A stretch of DNA of 64,000 nucleotides from Agapanthus africanus (taxonomy: Eukaryota; Streptophyta; Magnoliopsida; Asparagales; Amaryllidaceae), in NCBI GenBank assembly GCA_030015575.1, contig JASDDO010000014.1, positions 164,705,911-164,769,910 of the forward strand. Direction: 5' to 3'. Below are positions 11,281-22,902 of this stretch, piece by piece (the stretch's first letter is position 1; the number at the start of each line of letters is the position of its first letter). The notes below the pieces were generated by a model. It searched no databases and had not been told where the DNA came from. It worked only from the letters and a program-made list of their open reading frames with translations. The position numbers were made by a program, and so were the translations under genes.

Positions 11281-12000
11281 ATATATCGCTATAATTATAT
11301 TACTGGCTTATGCTATGATATGTTATCCGTTTGTGCTAGGCCTAGTTCATAAAGATTAAAAGGGTATGAGTTTGACGAGATTTATATTACTGTGGATATG
11401 ATGTGATGTGATATCAATCCTAAGAGATTGAATATATATATGTGGGGGGGGAAAGATGATTTGGACATGGTGGATATGGCCGGGGATCCATGAGATATAT
11501 TTATTATGATCAATCCATGAGAGATTGAGGCAGGGAGAGACATGATGTCGTCCAGTGATATATGTGTGTTCAATCCATGAGTGATTAAGAGTAGTTGACA
11601 CATGATATCTCTATGGATATATAAGGGATCGATATAGATGCTCTGGACGGATATAGATATTATATATATGTGAGGGATCTATATAAATATCCTGCACTGA
11701 GATGGATATTATATATGTATGAGGGATCGATATAGATGCCATATACCGATGAGATATATTTATACCATATATAGTAGCCGGACAGGACTGGTCCACGAGA
11801 CAGTACCTGAATACTATTTTCATATATCGATATATACTAAAGAGGTTTTCAAAGGAGGTATAGTCTCACTATTTTCCATGTATCTATGATTGACATAGAC
11901 TTTTACAAAATTAAACTCTTTCTAAAATAAATCATCTTCAAGAGGCGGGACGTATACTTTAAACAGAATGCATACCTTTCTTCACAAAACCACGTCCGCT
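11281..12000. other. unassigned AT-rich repeat-like DNA
   Basis: No gene seen. Imperfect repeats of GAGGGATCGATATAGATG-type phrases occur at about 11620-11750, and CAATCCATGAGAGATTGA-type phrases at 11510-11590. The reverse-strand ORFs here are translations of this low-complexity text. It is probably LTR-derived. Confidence 0.4.
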
Positions 12001-12189
12001 ATATGTGCCACGATAGATATCATACGGCTATTTTGATAGGATTTCATATACATACATCTTCGAAGCACGTGTGCCGACCCAAAACCAAAACTCCAAGTTT
12101 TCCCGAAGGCAAATGATGAATTGCTCTTGGCACACATGCTTCAATGATAGCAATGCTGATGCCAGCCTAGAGTCCAAAATCTCGACCCC

Positions 12190-12395
12190 TAAGTCGTTAA
12201 ACTTGGAGAAAATATAAAAAAATAATAAATAGCTAAAATGATGGAGTGGCTCGCAATAAAAATCAACGAGTAGAAATAAAAATAACTAGCCAAAATGATG
12301 GGGCAACCACGAATAAATAGCCGAAATGATAGGGCAATTGCGACTTTCGCGATAAGAAAAGCTGAAATGATAGAGCAATCGCAGTAAAATAAACC
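12190..12395. repeat. diverged GCCGAAATGAT...GGGCAA tandem repeats
   Basis: Units of about 45-60 bp share (A)GC(C/T)(G/A)AAATGAT(G)GGGCAA...CGCGAT/AAAA. The same family occurs at 49860-50130 in Tat copy A, so the array belongs to the Tat internal 3' region. Confidence 0.75.
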
Positions 12396-13055
12396 CGCCC
12401 TATAAGCAGTTCGATCCTAACACTTGTATATAATCCACGGGCACACACAAATGAAAGTGGGTAACATGTTATATCATGCTCTACTAAATAAAGAAAAACA
12501 AGTCTTGATGACAATACATACAGCCTAGAGACTATCTCGGCATCCCTTTATGCCAGTCAAGCATAGACGTAGCATCAAAAAAGCTCAAATAGCCAAAATA
12601 TAATTGGAGTGACAGAAATTTCCTAGCTTTAGGTCTCGATGGCCGTACATACATGCCTAAAGATCATTAGATGTCATCTCACCTCAGAAGAGTGCAGTCG
12701 TGACTTCTCTAGGACTCAAAAAGTCTGACTCCATGGTAAAGTGCCATGGTGGAACGTAACACTAAATCTCTAATGGCCTTATATATATTCGCGTAGGAAG
12801 ATTACTTAGGATGTTGTATCCCTCCTCAGAAGGGATTGAAGATACAACAAGTGTGTGGCCACTCGAACAGCGTTTGAAGGAATGAAAATCGAGAAGAAAT
12901 AAGCTAACACAACGGTGCGATGGATTACACCCAGCACCACAAACATGATAGTTCCCTAAGTTAAAATGTCAGGATAGTTTATTCATACATAAAAGAAAGA
13001 TAGATTGAGCGCTATGAGATGAGTACATAAACTAAGCCAGCTCACTTCAGCACAA

Positions 13056-13068
13056 GCAAAAGGAGAAG
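13056..13068 (+). promoter_or_regulatory. polypurine tract of Tat copy C
   Basis: GCAAAAGGAGAAG lies directly before TGTAACGTCACTC, the LTR start. It is the presumed plus-strand primer. Confidence 0.7.
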
Positions 13069-15197
13069 TGTAACGTCACTCAGCCTGACACCACTCTACC
13101 CACGTGCAATGCATGTGGAAAAAGTGGTGGGGCATTTGTTCCCGCCCAAATTCGGGCTCAAGAGATAAAGCTCAACCTTAGAACAAGCTATGCCAATGCC
13201 AACCCAGGTGCAAGCTTAGCGGATGCCATCCATGGTATAGGCTATGCCAATGCCAACCCTGGCTCATGTGTCATTCGTGCATTGGTCGTAGCGCCAGTGC
13301 CACTTCCTTGTGCCTGCGCCACATATGCAATGCATGTCATGCCAGTGTCAATTCTTTGGGCTGCGCCGCATGTGCAAGGCACGTGGCACCAGCGCCAAGT
13401 TTGGTTGAAGCGTTTGCTTCATTTTAGAAAAATTATTTCCTCCTTATCTTTCTGAAACAGAAAGATGTCTCTTGTTTACAAGAAATTTTTCTGTAAATCT
13501 CTCTAAAACAAGAAAGATATTTCTTCTGTTAATAGAGAGCCCTTGGATCAAAGATCAAACGATCCTTAAGCATCACCGTTTGATCTTAAAATCAATTGAG
13601 ATCTCTCAAGCGATAGATTCTCTCAACTTGATTAATTTTCTCTTCTTCTATAAATAGGAGTGTGGGAGATTAATCTCAAGAGACACAATATTTCCCATAA
13701 GGTGAAGAAAAAAAGACTTAAGCCTCTGCCAAAGATCTTCATCTTCACAAAAACCCTAGGTAAAAAACTAAGGAGAAAATTCTCTTCTTTTGCTTATGTT
13801 CCTCCATCAAAGAAACTTAAGCTTCATAAGAACCCAGAGTTCTTTTTTTTTTTTTGGATCAAAGATCCTAGGGTAAAATCCCCATAAACAGAGAGTTTAA
13901 GCTTCTATGGGGATTTTTATCTTAAGATCTAAGATCTCAAAGAAAAACTTTGTTATATTCCCGTCAAGAGACAAAAAGATTGTCTAAAACTATGAAAGCT
14001 CGAAGCTTAAGGTTCATGAGACCCAAATTCTCACTAAGAAACATGAAGAAAAAACCCAAGATCATAAAAAATTGGATCTTGATGAATGCTAATGATCAAA
14101 AGATTATTATTTTGTGATGGGAAACTTAGGTTTCAGAAAGGTTAACCTTTCTGTGGAGATTAATCTCCAAAACCCTAGCGTCGCGCCAAACGTGCAATGT
14201 ATGTGGCACTAGCGACAAAGATTGCAGTATCAAGTTACGCCGATAGCACTTTTGCTAAGTTGAGCCAAAGATTAACCTCTAAATATTTGGCTGCGCTACG
14301 TGCACAGTGCCAGCGTGTCACGTAATGAGCATGTGTACCAGTGCGAGCGCCAAAGTAGCACAATGGCCCACCATACGCTGAACTAAATGGAGGCACCAAG
14401 CCTGCCACGTGCAACGCATGTGCGTCGGTGCCAAGCCCACCGAGTCGCGCCAGCGCCAAAGGCATATGAGCGCCAAACAAGCCTCATATTTGCACAATTT
14501 GGCTATGTCTTGATTCTTAAGCTTCCTGATGATCTTAAGATGTTTGAGAATAATATTCTCATGCCACCTAAGTTGATCTAGCTCTCAAAAAAGACTGTGT
14601 TCCTAGACAGTGCTTAAATGCTCAAAACCTCTATGTTGATCTTAGTTCTCAAATGAGACTAACGTGTCCTCAGATAAAACTTAAGCTTTATCTAAACTGA
14701 CAACCCTCATAAATGTGAGAACTAAAACCTAAGTTCACTCCCATTGGTAAACTAAGCTATCAACGTGGACCCCGCGAGCAATGCTTGACCTAAATATAAA
14801 ATAAATACGGATTTGGACAAATCCGCGCCTTACGGGCGACGACAAAATTAGTCTCTGTATACAATTCAAAGGCAACCCAAAATAAAGAAATAAAGATACG
14901 ACACATGAAGCAAAGAACCTGGAGTGCATAAAGTTGTTATCGTGTGTGATGACGTAATTAACTACAAGGGCTTGCGCCTGTAGAAAAAATTCGTCCCCAC
15001 AATCAATAAGCCTCTCATTCGTGAGAGGGAATCTGAAGTTAGTTACATCAGTCGCATCCTTTCAAATCTCTGATATACAGTGCTATAATCACTTAGTGTC
15101 TTCGGAGAGCTGGATGGATCAAACCTATGCATCTTCCCCTAAATTCAGGCAAGACGTTCTATCCTAGTTCGTCTGACCAGTTTTCGGCGGTAAAAAT
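13069..15197 (+). repeat. 3' LTR of Tat copy C
   Basis: Begins TGTAACGTCACTC after a PPT. It contains the U3 phrase GTGGTGGGGCATTTGTTCCC also found in LTR B, GGATCAAAGATC palindromes (13545, 13856), a TATA box at 13649, the CCTTACGGGCGACGACA...GTATACAATTC motif at 14830-14870, and the terminal TTTTCGGCGG. The LTR sequence is lost near 15197. At about 2.1 kb it is shorter than LTR B (2.5 kb). Confidence 0.75.
13649..13657 (+). promoter_or_regulatory. TATA box of LTR C
   Basis: TATAAATAG lies at the position that carries CTATATAAAG in LTRs A and B, downstream of the GGATCAAAGATC repeats. It is the presumed U3 promoter. Confidence 0.65.
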
Positions 15198-15231
15198 ATA
15201 GACTATTGTCTTGTTTACTCTTATTTCCCAA

Positions 15232-15590
15232 AAACTTGAAGGGTACAGTGACGCTAATTGGGTAACTGATACTCTAGATGTAAATTTACCACATGTTTTG
15301 TTTTTGTACTTGGTGGTTGAGCAATTAATTGGGGATCGCGTAAACAAACACTAATTGCTAGAAGTATCATAGATATTGAAATGATTGCTTTGGATACTAC
15401 CTGTTTAGAAGCAGAATGGTTAAGAAATTTAATATCTGAAATTCTTTTTGTACCAAAACCAATTACAGCAATAACAATTCGTTGTGATAATAGATTTTTA
15501 TTAGATTTATTAGAATAGAAAAATTGCAATAGGAAAACAAATAGATTCATGCAATTAAGATATGAAACTATAAAACAATACAAAGATAAT
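15232..15590 (+). pseudogene. decayed Ty1/copia RNase H fragment
   Basis: The plus strand opens with LKGYSDANWVTD. After a frame change it reads VFTLGGGAISW. Another change brings MIALDTTCLEAEWLRNLISE, then KPITAITIRCDN. These are the ordered blocks of a copia RNase H (GYSDADW, GG..SW.S.KQ, E.EY.A, EA.WL..L, CDN). A 166-codon reverse-strand ORF over this place is only a shadow. The remnant begins right after the Tat LTR end. It is too short to place in a lineage. Confidence 0.7.
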
Positions 15591-16990
15591 TTTATAGTGT
15601 CTCTTATGTTTATAACTATAGGGTTGTGTTGAAAAACTGAGTTTTTATATGTCCTAAATACCGCAATTCTATAATGATGTCGCATATAGCTTGCCAATAA
15701 TGAGTAAGGGTCGTCCACAGGGAAATGGTAAATTATTAATCTTGTTTTAGACAACTTAATAGAAAAGGATTTGATTTGTTGTTTTTATTCTAAAAGAGGT
15801 TTGAAAATATTAATGTTCGAAGAAATCATTAGGGTTTTTGAATTTAGGTTGTTTAAGAGATGTATTAGAAATATTTTATCTTTACCCACTTATTGAATTT
15901 ATGCAAGGATAATAGCAAACAATGGGGATTAGGATTTAAAGGGTACTTGGGATTCCCTTCATTGATCCTTGTCCTTCCGTTGATTACTATTATCTCAAGC
16001 CTCTACCAAACTTCCCACAACTTATCTCGAAAATTGGGTCACAACTATCATGGGAGGATAGAGCGTCCAAAAGGAGAGGGATGTGGTTTATCTTTGAAAA
16101 ACTTTTAAATTCATATGTTGGGTTAAGGGAAAGTGTAAGAGATTTTTCCATCTCTTAAACTTCCTTTTCCTAAACCCTAACGAGCAAGAAAATTACCCAC
16201 CCATCAAAAAAGAAAAGAGAAAAGAGTCGAGCAATATATTATAAAACTAGATTTTAAGATCCCTTGCAAAAAATAAGAAGTTTTTTTGTTAACATCATCG
16301 CTTCAAAATCAATGAGAAAGAAGGAGGAAGAAGATGAAATCCAAAAAAACCAATTCAATTTAACTAATAAAATTAGATGCGAAGAAATAAATTGTGGAAA
16401 AGTGAAGAGACAAGAAATAAAAATTACTCCCTTTTATTAATAAAAATTTGCATTACAGAATTTAATTGGTTGTAAGAAAAGTGCTAAAAAAACTTTAAAA
16501 ACCTAAATAATATTTCTTCACTCGGTCTTTTGTATATACTCTGGAACTTGAAACCTAGATGTTATCTCGACGTATGTGAAAATACGATCATGCCCATGAA
16601 AAAGTTTATCAAACGGCCACGATTTGACCGCGGAACTGCCCCTATTGCTTAATATGGCCGCTGAACCGCCGCCGTTTGGTGAAATCGCGTCTCCAAATTT
16701 TTTCTTCTTTTTTCTCTTGATTTTAGGAGATCTTTTCGACGATAAAATTCTGAAAATATTTTTTTATTTTTGTAGTTGCGAGAATTTTCAATTTGCACCT
16801 AAATTTGGCAGATTTGATTTGCTAACTTGATTTGATTTGGATCTCTTACTCATGTTTGTAGCCTTGAACTAATTTGTTACTTAAATACCTGCACAGTATC
16901 TGAAGTCAAATCATTACTAGCATTTATTTTATTTGAGAAAATATTCCAACAATTCATTCACAAATAAATTACTTGATGGTTAAGAACTCA
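15591..16990. other. unassigned AT-rich DNA
   Basis: No convincing coding sequence. The phrase GGGTCGTCCACAGGGAAATGG at 15708 resembles strings I associate with plant retrotransposon non-coding regions. It may contain the LTR of the adjacent Athila element, but I could not find LTR borders. Confidence 0.35.
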
Positions 16991-18862
16991 AGGATATTTA
17001 TTATGATATGATAGGAACCTTTAATTCCCAATTATATTAATTAAAATTTAAGAAACATATGACAAAATATTTTTTCACAAAAACCTACAGATGTTCTTGA
17101 ATTACAAATAACACCATTTAGTAATAGGGAAAATGACCGTAAAAATGTGCAATAAATATGACTGATCAAATACCCCAAACTTATCTTTTAATCATCCCGA
17201 GTAAACTATTTTATTTTTAAAAGAAAAAAAAACTAGCACACTTTTGTAGGCAACATGATTGCACTTAGCTCGTGCAACAAGCCGTTAAATCTCTAGGTGT
17301 CTCTAGTAAGAGGAGTGCTGTCTTCTAAGGGTTTTCAACAGATTACACCCTCAAAATCCAGTCAAGCTAGTTCATTGGTTAACCTCAACTCTAATTCTAA
17401 TGTTTAGTTTCTAAGTTAGACACTCTATCATCCTAAATTATAAGCGTTCAACCATTATTTTTCATGCCTCACTTTTTTATTTAACTTAAGCTCATATATA
17501 TCTTTATGTGCTTGTGCAGATAGTGTCATTTTGTTTCAAAATTTTCGATTAAAATTTTTCATATGCATTCAATAAAAATTAGGAACAAGTTTCTAAAGTA
17601 TCTCACGAGCTTATAAAGTCCTTAATTTTTCTTGAGTTTCATTCTACAACATGGTCTCAAATCTGGGATTTTTATCGTCTTTGGCAAAGACTTGGTCTTA
17701 TTCTTCACTCCACCTCTCACATGTTTTCGTTCATACACACCTTTGTGAAGGTATAATAGTCTTTAGTCTTGCAACTTCAATTTAAACTTTTCATATCCCC
17801 GTTAAATTCTCTTTTAAAGTTTTATATCTTGTACTTGAAATTCGTCCTTAACCGAGATTATTCTCCCTCAAGGAACCGCGATGACTTTTAACTTGGAGAG
17901 AACACTTGCTTGGCTTGTTTTATTAGGCTTTCAAGGTTTCTTAACGAGATTTGTGTCAATGACACCCAAACCAGATGGTTTTAGGGTATTAGGTATAAAG
18001 ACACCCTAAGGACTTAATTGCCCAAGTCACCAAGGCCACAAAACAAAGTCTTATTTTATTCATGAGAATTCTTAGAATGAAAACCAACGGAGATATTTCG
18101 GGTTATGCTTTTCATCCCAAAATCAAGGACGTATAAGTGTGGAAAAGGTGTATAATCACTCCAATCAAACTCGAGATGTATTAGTTTTCAAACTTAGTTC
18201 TCATAAAAGATTTAATACTTCCCTTCATATTAACCTTGCTCATGAATCATGCTTAAAATTTCTTCTTTCCAAACAAGCTTGTTTGATCTTAAGAAAATTC
18301 ACAAAGTTTGAACTTCGATATATCAAACTTGTCATATAGTTTTCAAAACACTATGACACATATACTGTAATGTAAAGACGTAAATTTGCTACAGTGAAAC
18401 TCAAGGAGGGTTATTTTTCGGGTTTTCAACTTCTAATTCTAAGATTTAGTTACTTCTAATCCATCAATCTGAACTGTCAGATTTTGAATCTGTCTTTTCC
18501 ACTAGCTAACTTGACATCAGGTATTTTTTTCTTAGTTTTTTAAAAATATTTTAAAAGTATTTTTTATATATATTTTTTATTTTAAATGTAGTAAAAAATG
18601 ATATGTGAATAAATACAAACCTCCCCCAAATCTGTTTGCAGCAGTGTCCCTACTAATGCTGTTGTTCGAGCTCAACAATCTGGAGACTTGGGTGGAGAAT
18701 GATAGGGTCAATAGTTTGTCAAATGGAAAGATTCTCCCAAACTTTTTCTTAGCACATACATATTTTTTATTGAATTACTAATATACACACCCCCATTCTT
18801 AGTTGAAACAGTGTTGCCACTGTTTGTTGCTGCAAAACGAAGCGAGGAGAGGCGGAGGAATG
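16991..18862 (-). other. Athila 3' non-coding region (minus)
   Basis: No gene seen. It matches the plus-strand region 3823-5253 in reverse, for example the long block at 17860-18060 that includes the GGCCACAAAACAAAGTC phrase. The position where the plus-strand copy is interrupted (5253) corresponds to about 17650 here. The text below that gives the uninterrupted sequence. Confidence 0.65.
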
Positions 18863-20060
18863 TTAGTCGTGATAAAGCAGCTCCTGCAAGAACCGGAGCT
18901 CCTCCGATGGGTCAGCGAAAAAGTATGATTTTAATCTATGCCCATTTACTTTGAAAAGGGAACCGTCTTTACGATTTTCTACATCCACTGCACCGTGAGG
19001 GTATACATACCGCACCATAAAATATCCCATCCAACGAGATCTCAACTTTTCTGGATGAAGATGGAGACGGGTATCGTAAAAAAGGACTTGTTGTCCCGGT
19101 GTGAATGTCTTTCACAAAAGGTGTTTGTCATGAAACACCTTTGTCCAGTTCTTTACTATAACCGCGTTATCGTAAGTTTCATCACGAAGCTCGTTCACCT
19201 CATTTAATTGCAACTTCTGATAGCTTCCCGCTTGGTCAAGATCGAAATTAAGCTCTTTAATTGCCCACATAGCCTTATGTTCGATCTCGACATGGAGGTG
19301 GCAAGCCTTCCCAAACACAAACCGATAAGGAGACATACCAAGATCGGTCTTATATGTAGCACGAAATGCCTAAATAGCATCAGTCAGTTTAGAGGTCCAA
19401 TCTTTACGGTTCTTAGAAACCGTTTTATCCAAAATTTGCTTAATCTATCGATTGGAGACTTCGGCTTGCCCGCTCGTTTGGGGATGATAGGGCATGGAAA
19501 GCTTGTAGTTCATTGAATATTTCCATATCAAAACCTCGAAAGACCGATTGCAGAAATGTGTCTCATTATCGCTAATGATAGCGCGAGGGTGCCCGAACCG
19601 AGAAATGGTAGTTTCTTTAAGGAACTTAACGAAAACCTTGTTATCGTTAGTACGGCTCATTATTGATTCATCTCATTTAGAGACATAATCAACCGCTAAG
19701 AGAATGTATAAGTTCCCAAAAGAGTTAGGAAATGGGCCCATGAAATCAATTCCCCACACATCAAATATCTCAACAACCAAGATTGGTTGGAGTGACATCT
19801 CGCTCCTCCGTGAAATCCGGCCCATGCTGACACCGTGAACAAGTTTTGTAATAATCATGTGCATCTTTGAATAACGTTGACTAATAAAAACCACATTGCA
19901 AAACTTTTTTCGCAGTTTTTCTTGGACCAAAGTGACCGCCACATACTTGATCATGGCAGAAGGACAGCACACTCCTAAACTTATTATTAGGGCAGACCGA
20001 CGAATGATCTGATCGGGAAAATACTTGAAAATAATAAGGTTCATCCCAGTAAAAGTGTTT
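18863..20060 (-). pseudogene. Athila integrase (minus)
   Basis: Blocks in order are [20 protein letters not shown], then [59 protein letters not shown], and a C-terminus ending ELLYHD-stop at 18863. The D,D,E residues are visible. Stops fall at about 19675, 19443, 19384 and 19110, between otherwise collinear pieces. The zinc-finger segment is also degraded. Confidence 0.85.
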
Positions 20061-20640
20061 TACTTGGGATAAAAATCTATGATTGTCTTGATTTGATCAT
20101 TCACTGGATAGAGTATCATTGCTAAATAGTTCACGATATCAGTGAACCAAGGATCGTAAGATAAGGTTAAGAGATGTTCATCCTGAAAAGAGTCGTTTAT
20201 TGGTAAGGTCAACGTTGGTAAATAAGGAAGTCATGAAAAATGGTCGATTATAACGTTTTCACATCCGCTTTTGTCTCTTATGATAAGGTCAAATTCTTGC
20301 AACAAGAGAATCTAACATATTAGCCTAGATTTAGCATCCTTCTTTGAGAAAAGATGCCCTAAGGCGGAATGATCGGTGTAAATTACGACTGGTGAACCAA
20401 TTACGTAGGCCCTGAATTTTTCTAATACAAAGACAACTGCCAAGAGTTCCTTCTCGGTATTTGTATAGTTCATTTGGGTATCGTTCAAGGTCTACTCGCA
20501 TAATAAATGATATACGGCATCTTATCGATGTGCTGTTCTAAGACTGCACCGATAGTCGGATGTAGAACGTTTAAGCGATTCAAAAGCAGCCAAGCAATCC
20601 GAGTCAAAGTGAAAAGTTGTATTCTTGACTAAGAGAAAAG
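20061..20640 (-). pseudogene. Athila RNase H (minus)
   Basis: Begins in the open frame ending near 20522 (FDSDCLAAFESLK) and continues beyond a frameshift with text corresponding to KFRAYVIGSPVVIYTDHSALGHLF-type RNase H blocks. It is heavily disrupted, and no single frame covers the domain. Confidence 0.7.
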
Positions 20641-21490
20641 TTAAGGGTCTACCAATCTTGCTAAAGTCCTTAATGAACCGTCTATAAAAACCGGCAAGGC
20701 CAATAAAGGATCGTATATTTTTGACGCATTTAGTAAGAGGAAGGTTGGAAATGACATCTATTTTAGCTTTTTCAACCTCAATGCCATTTCGTAAGATGAT
20801 ATGCCCTAAGACAATACCTTCCTGAACCATGAAATGACAATTTTCCCAATTCAAATTTTGATTCTTGTCCTTACAATGGGTAAGAACAGCGTCAAGATGA
20901 CGTATGCATTCCTCGAAGGAATCCCCAAAGATGGAGAAATCGTACATGAATATCTCCGGAAAATTCTCGACCATGTCTGAGAATATCCCCATCATACACC
21001 GCTGAAATATAGCAGGAGCATTGCATAACCCAAAAGGCATGTGTTTATAAGTGAAAGTACCGAAAAGACAAGTAAAAGTTGTCTTAACTTGATCCTTATC
21101 GGCGATAGGAACCTGGTTGTAGCCTGAGTAACCGTCCAAGAAACATTAGAACCCATACCAAGCTAAACGTTCCAACATCTGGTCAATGTAAGGTAGAGAG
21201 AAGTGATCTTTCCTCGTCGCGGCTTTGAGTTTTTTATAATCAATACATACTCGCCATTCGGTTTGGGTGCAAGTTGGAATCGACACATTTGCCTCATTAG
21301 TTATGACCATGATGCCCAACTTTTTAAGAACAATGTGAATAGGACTCATCCACTAGCTATCAGATATTAGGTAAACAATACCACTATCTAAACATTTGAT
21401 GATTTCCTTCTTCATCGCCTCTTTCATGACAAGATTCAACCGTCTTTGTGGTGGTTTGGCCTCATCCATCTTATATATATGATGTTCAAC
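20641..21490 (-). pseudogene. Athila reverse transcriptase (minus)
   Basis: Visible blocks are TEWRVCIDYKKLKAATRKDHF, then MDGYSGYNQVPIADKDQVKT, FGTFTYKHMPFGLCNAPAIF, EIFMYDFSIFGDSFEEC, and NIRSFIGLAGFYRRFIKDFS. The active-site box expected as FMDDF reads FMYDF, so a catalytic aspartate is replaced by tyrosine. A stop near 21140 and another before 21350 divide the frame. RT copies element RNA into DNA; this one could not. Confidence 0.85.
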
Positions 21491-22902
21491 AATCAAGGGG
21501 CTAATCCCTTTGATGTCCGTTATTGTCCAACCGAAAGCTTGCCGATTTGATTTCAAGACAGACAAAAGAGCTTTCTTTTGCTCTAAGGCTAGAGAAGATG
21601 AGATGATGATGGGCAAAGACTCATTCTCACCTAAATATGCATACTTAAGATGAGACGGCGGTGGCTTGAGTTCAAGTGTCGGCGGAGAGACGGTAGAAAG
21701 TAGGGTAAGAGATCGATGCTTAAACTCAACGGACTCCATGAGAGGTTCATAGACAGCGTAAGAGACTAACTTGGATAGCTCAATTAACTCGTCCGAAAAG
21801 TCAAAGGATTCAAATTCGGAGGGTGACTTATTGACAGAAGGGTCCCATGAATCAAGATCATCAAGGAAAGTGAACCCTTCGTATTCCCTATTCGTGTAAG
21901 AAACAGCGGGATCAAACAATAACACACTAGCGGCGTCGTGATCATTTTCGTTGAACAAAAACTCCTTAAATTCACAACTGTCGGAAGCTATCTCGTGGAC
22001 GGAACATACATCTATCATATGAGCAGAAGGTTCAGAGGGCTGACTTCCTAACTTGAATATGATAAGTCCAATTGTCATTTTCCCAAAAGATAGATTCATG
22101 GAACCGTTACGACAATTGATCACCGCATTTGAGGTTGCGATAAATGGTCGACCAAGAATCACCGGGATTTGGTTCCATGGATTCACCACAGGCTGTGTAT
22201 AAAAAACTATAAAGTCCATAAGGAATATAAATTCCCCGACTTTAATCAAGACGTCCTTTAGCTCACCTCTAAAATGGGTGATAGATCAATCGGCTATTTG
22301 AAAAGTACAGTGCGTGGATTTCAACTCTCCTATACCTAATTACTCATAAACAGAATAAGTGAGCAAGTTAACACTAGCACCAAGATCGAGAAGAGCGCGA
22401 TCGATGATTTTACCCCCAATAGTTATAGAAATTATAGGACAACTAAGGTCCTTGCGTTTCTTGGGCAAATTTCGGGTAAGAGCATCACCCATATTACTCG
22501 CTAAGAAAACTTTTTTAGGTACTCAAGTTTTTCTTTTCTTAGTGCACAAGTCCTTAAGAATTTTTTGCGTAGGATGGAACTTGTTGAATAGCATCTAAGA
22601 AAGGAATATTAATATTAACTTGCTTAAACATTTCCACAATCTTTTCCATCTGTGGACTTGGTTTGTTGGGCCTCAACCGGTTTGGAAAATGAGATTTATT
22701 AAAAGGGGTTGGGTCCAACACTTAGGAGGAAGTTTGTGGAGATGGAGTGGATTCCGAAACTGGAGTTAAGATAGCATGAGAGGGTAATCCATTCAAGAAA
22801 GTGGGCGGAGAGTTCGAGCCCAGTGGAGAACGGAGAATGGGCTTGGAAGAAGATGATTGATTAGAGGAAGAAGAAGTAGAAGTAGTAGCCGGGGTATTTT
22901 AA
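21491..22902 (-). pseudogene. Athila gag C-terminus and protease (minus)
   Basis: Upstream blocks include PFLDAIQQVPSYAKILKDLC. The protease region follows, with LLDLGASVNLL and then QIPVILGRPFIATSNAVINC. A long acidic linker leads towards the RT (PPTLELKPPPSHLKYAYLGE). The longest open part is 21353-22249. Several stops separate the pieces, at about 22727, 22542, 22335 and 22250. Athila proteases have the D-L-G-A-S form seen here. The region is cut at 22903 by an LTR. Confidence 0.8.

Larger units (their letters stand above)
12001..15197 (+). mobile_element. 3' end of a Tat-lineage element (copy C)
   Basis: An internal 3' segment is followed by a PPT and a full-length LTR. The internal part is collinear with 49.7-50.5 kb of Tat copy A: the GATGAATTGCTCTTGGCA block, GCCGAAATGAT repeats, and the CTCGATGGCCGTACAT / CTCGACGGCCACATC pair. 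The LTR shares several blocks with Tat LTRs A and B, up to the phrase TTTTCGGCGG near its end. It lacks the antisense PMD gene of copy A: only about 550 bp separate the collinear part from the LTR. Confidence 0.75.
16991..22902 (-). mobile_element. Athila-type Ty3/gypsy element, minus strand, truncated
   Basis: Read on the minus strand, the order is gag C-terminus, protease, RT, RNase H, integrase, then a long 3' non-coding region. This is the Athila layout, and protein blocks such as LLDLGASVNLL and VILGRPF are characteristic. The upstream gag is cut at 22903 by a chromovirus LTR. All ORFs are broken by stops or frameshifts. The element is inverted relative to the related plus-strand fragment at 2188-5253. 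Confidence 0.85.

Noticed and set aside
15254..15754. 166-codon reverse-strand ORF
   Set aside because: Overlaps a plus-strand copia RNase H remnant; it has no domain of its own and reads as a shadow.
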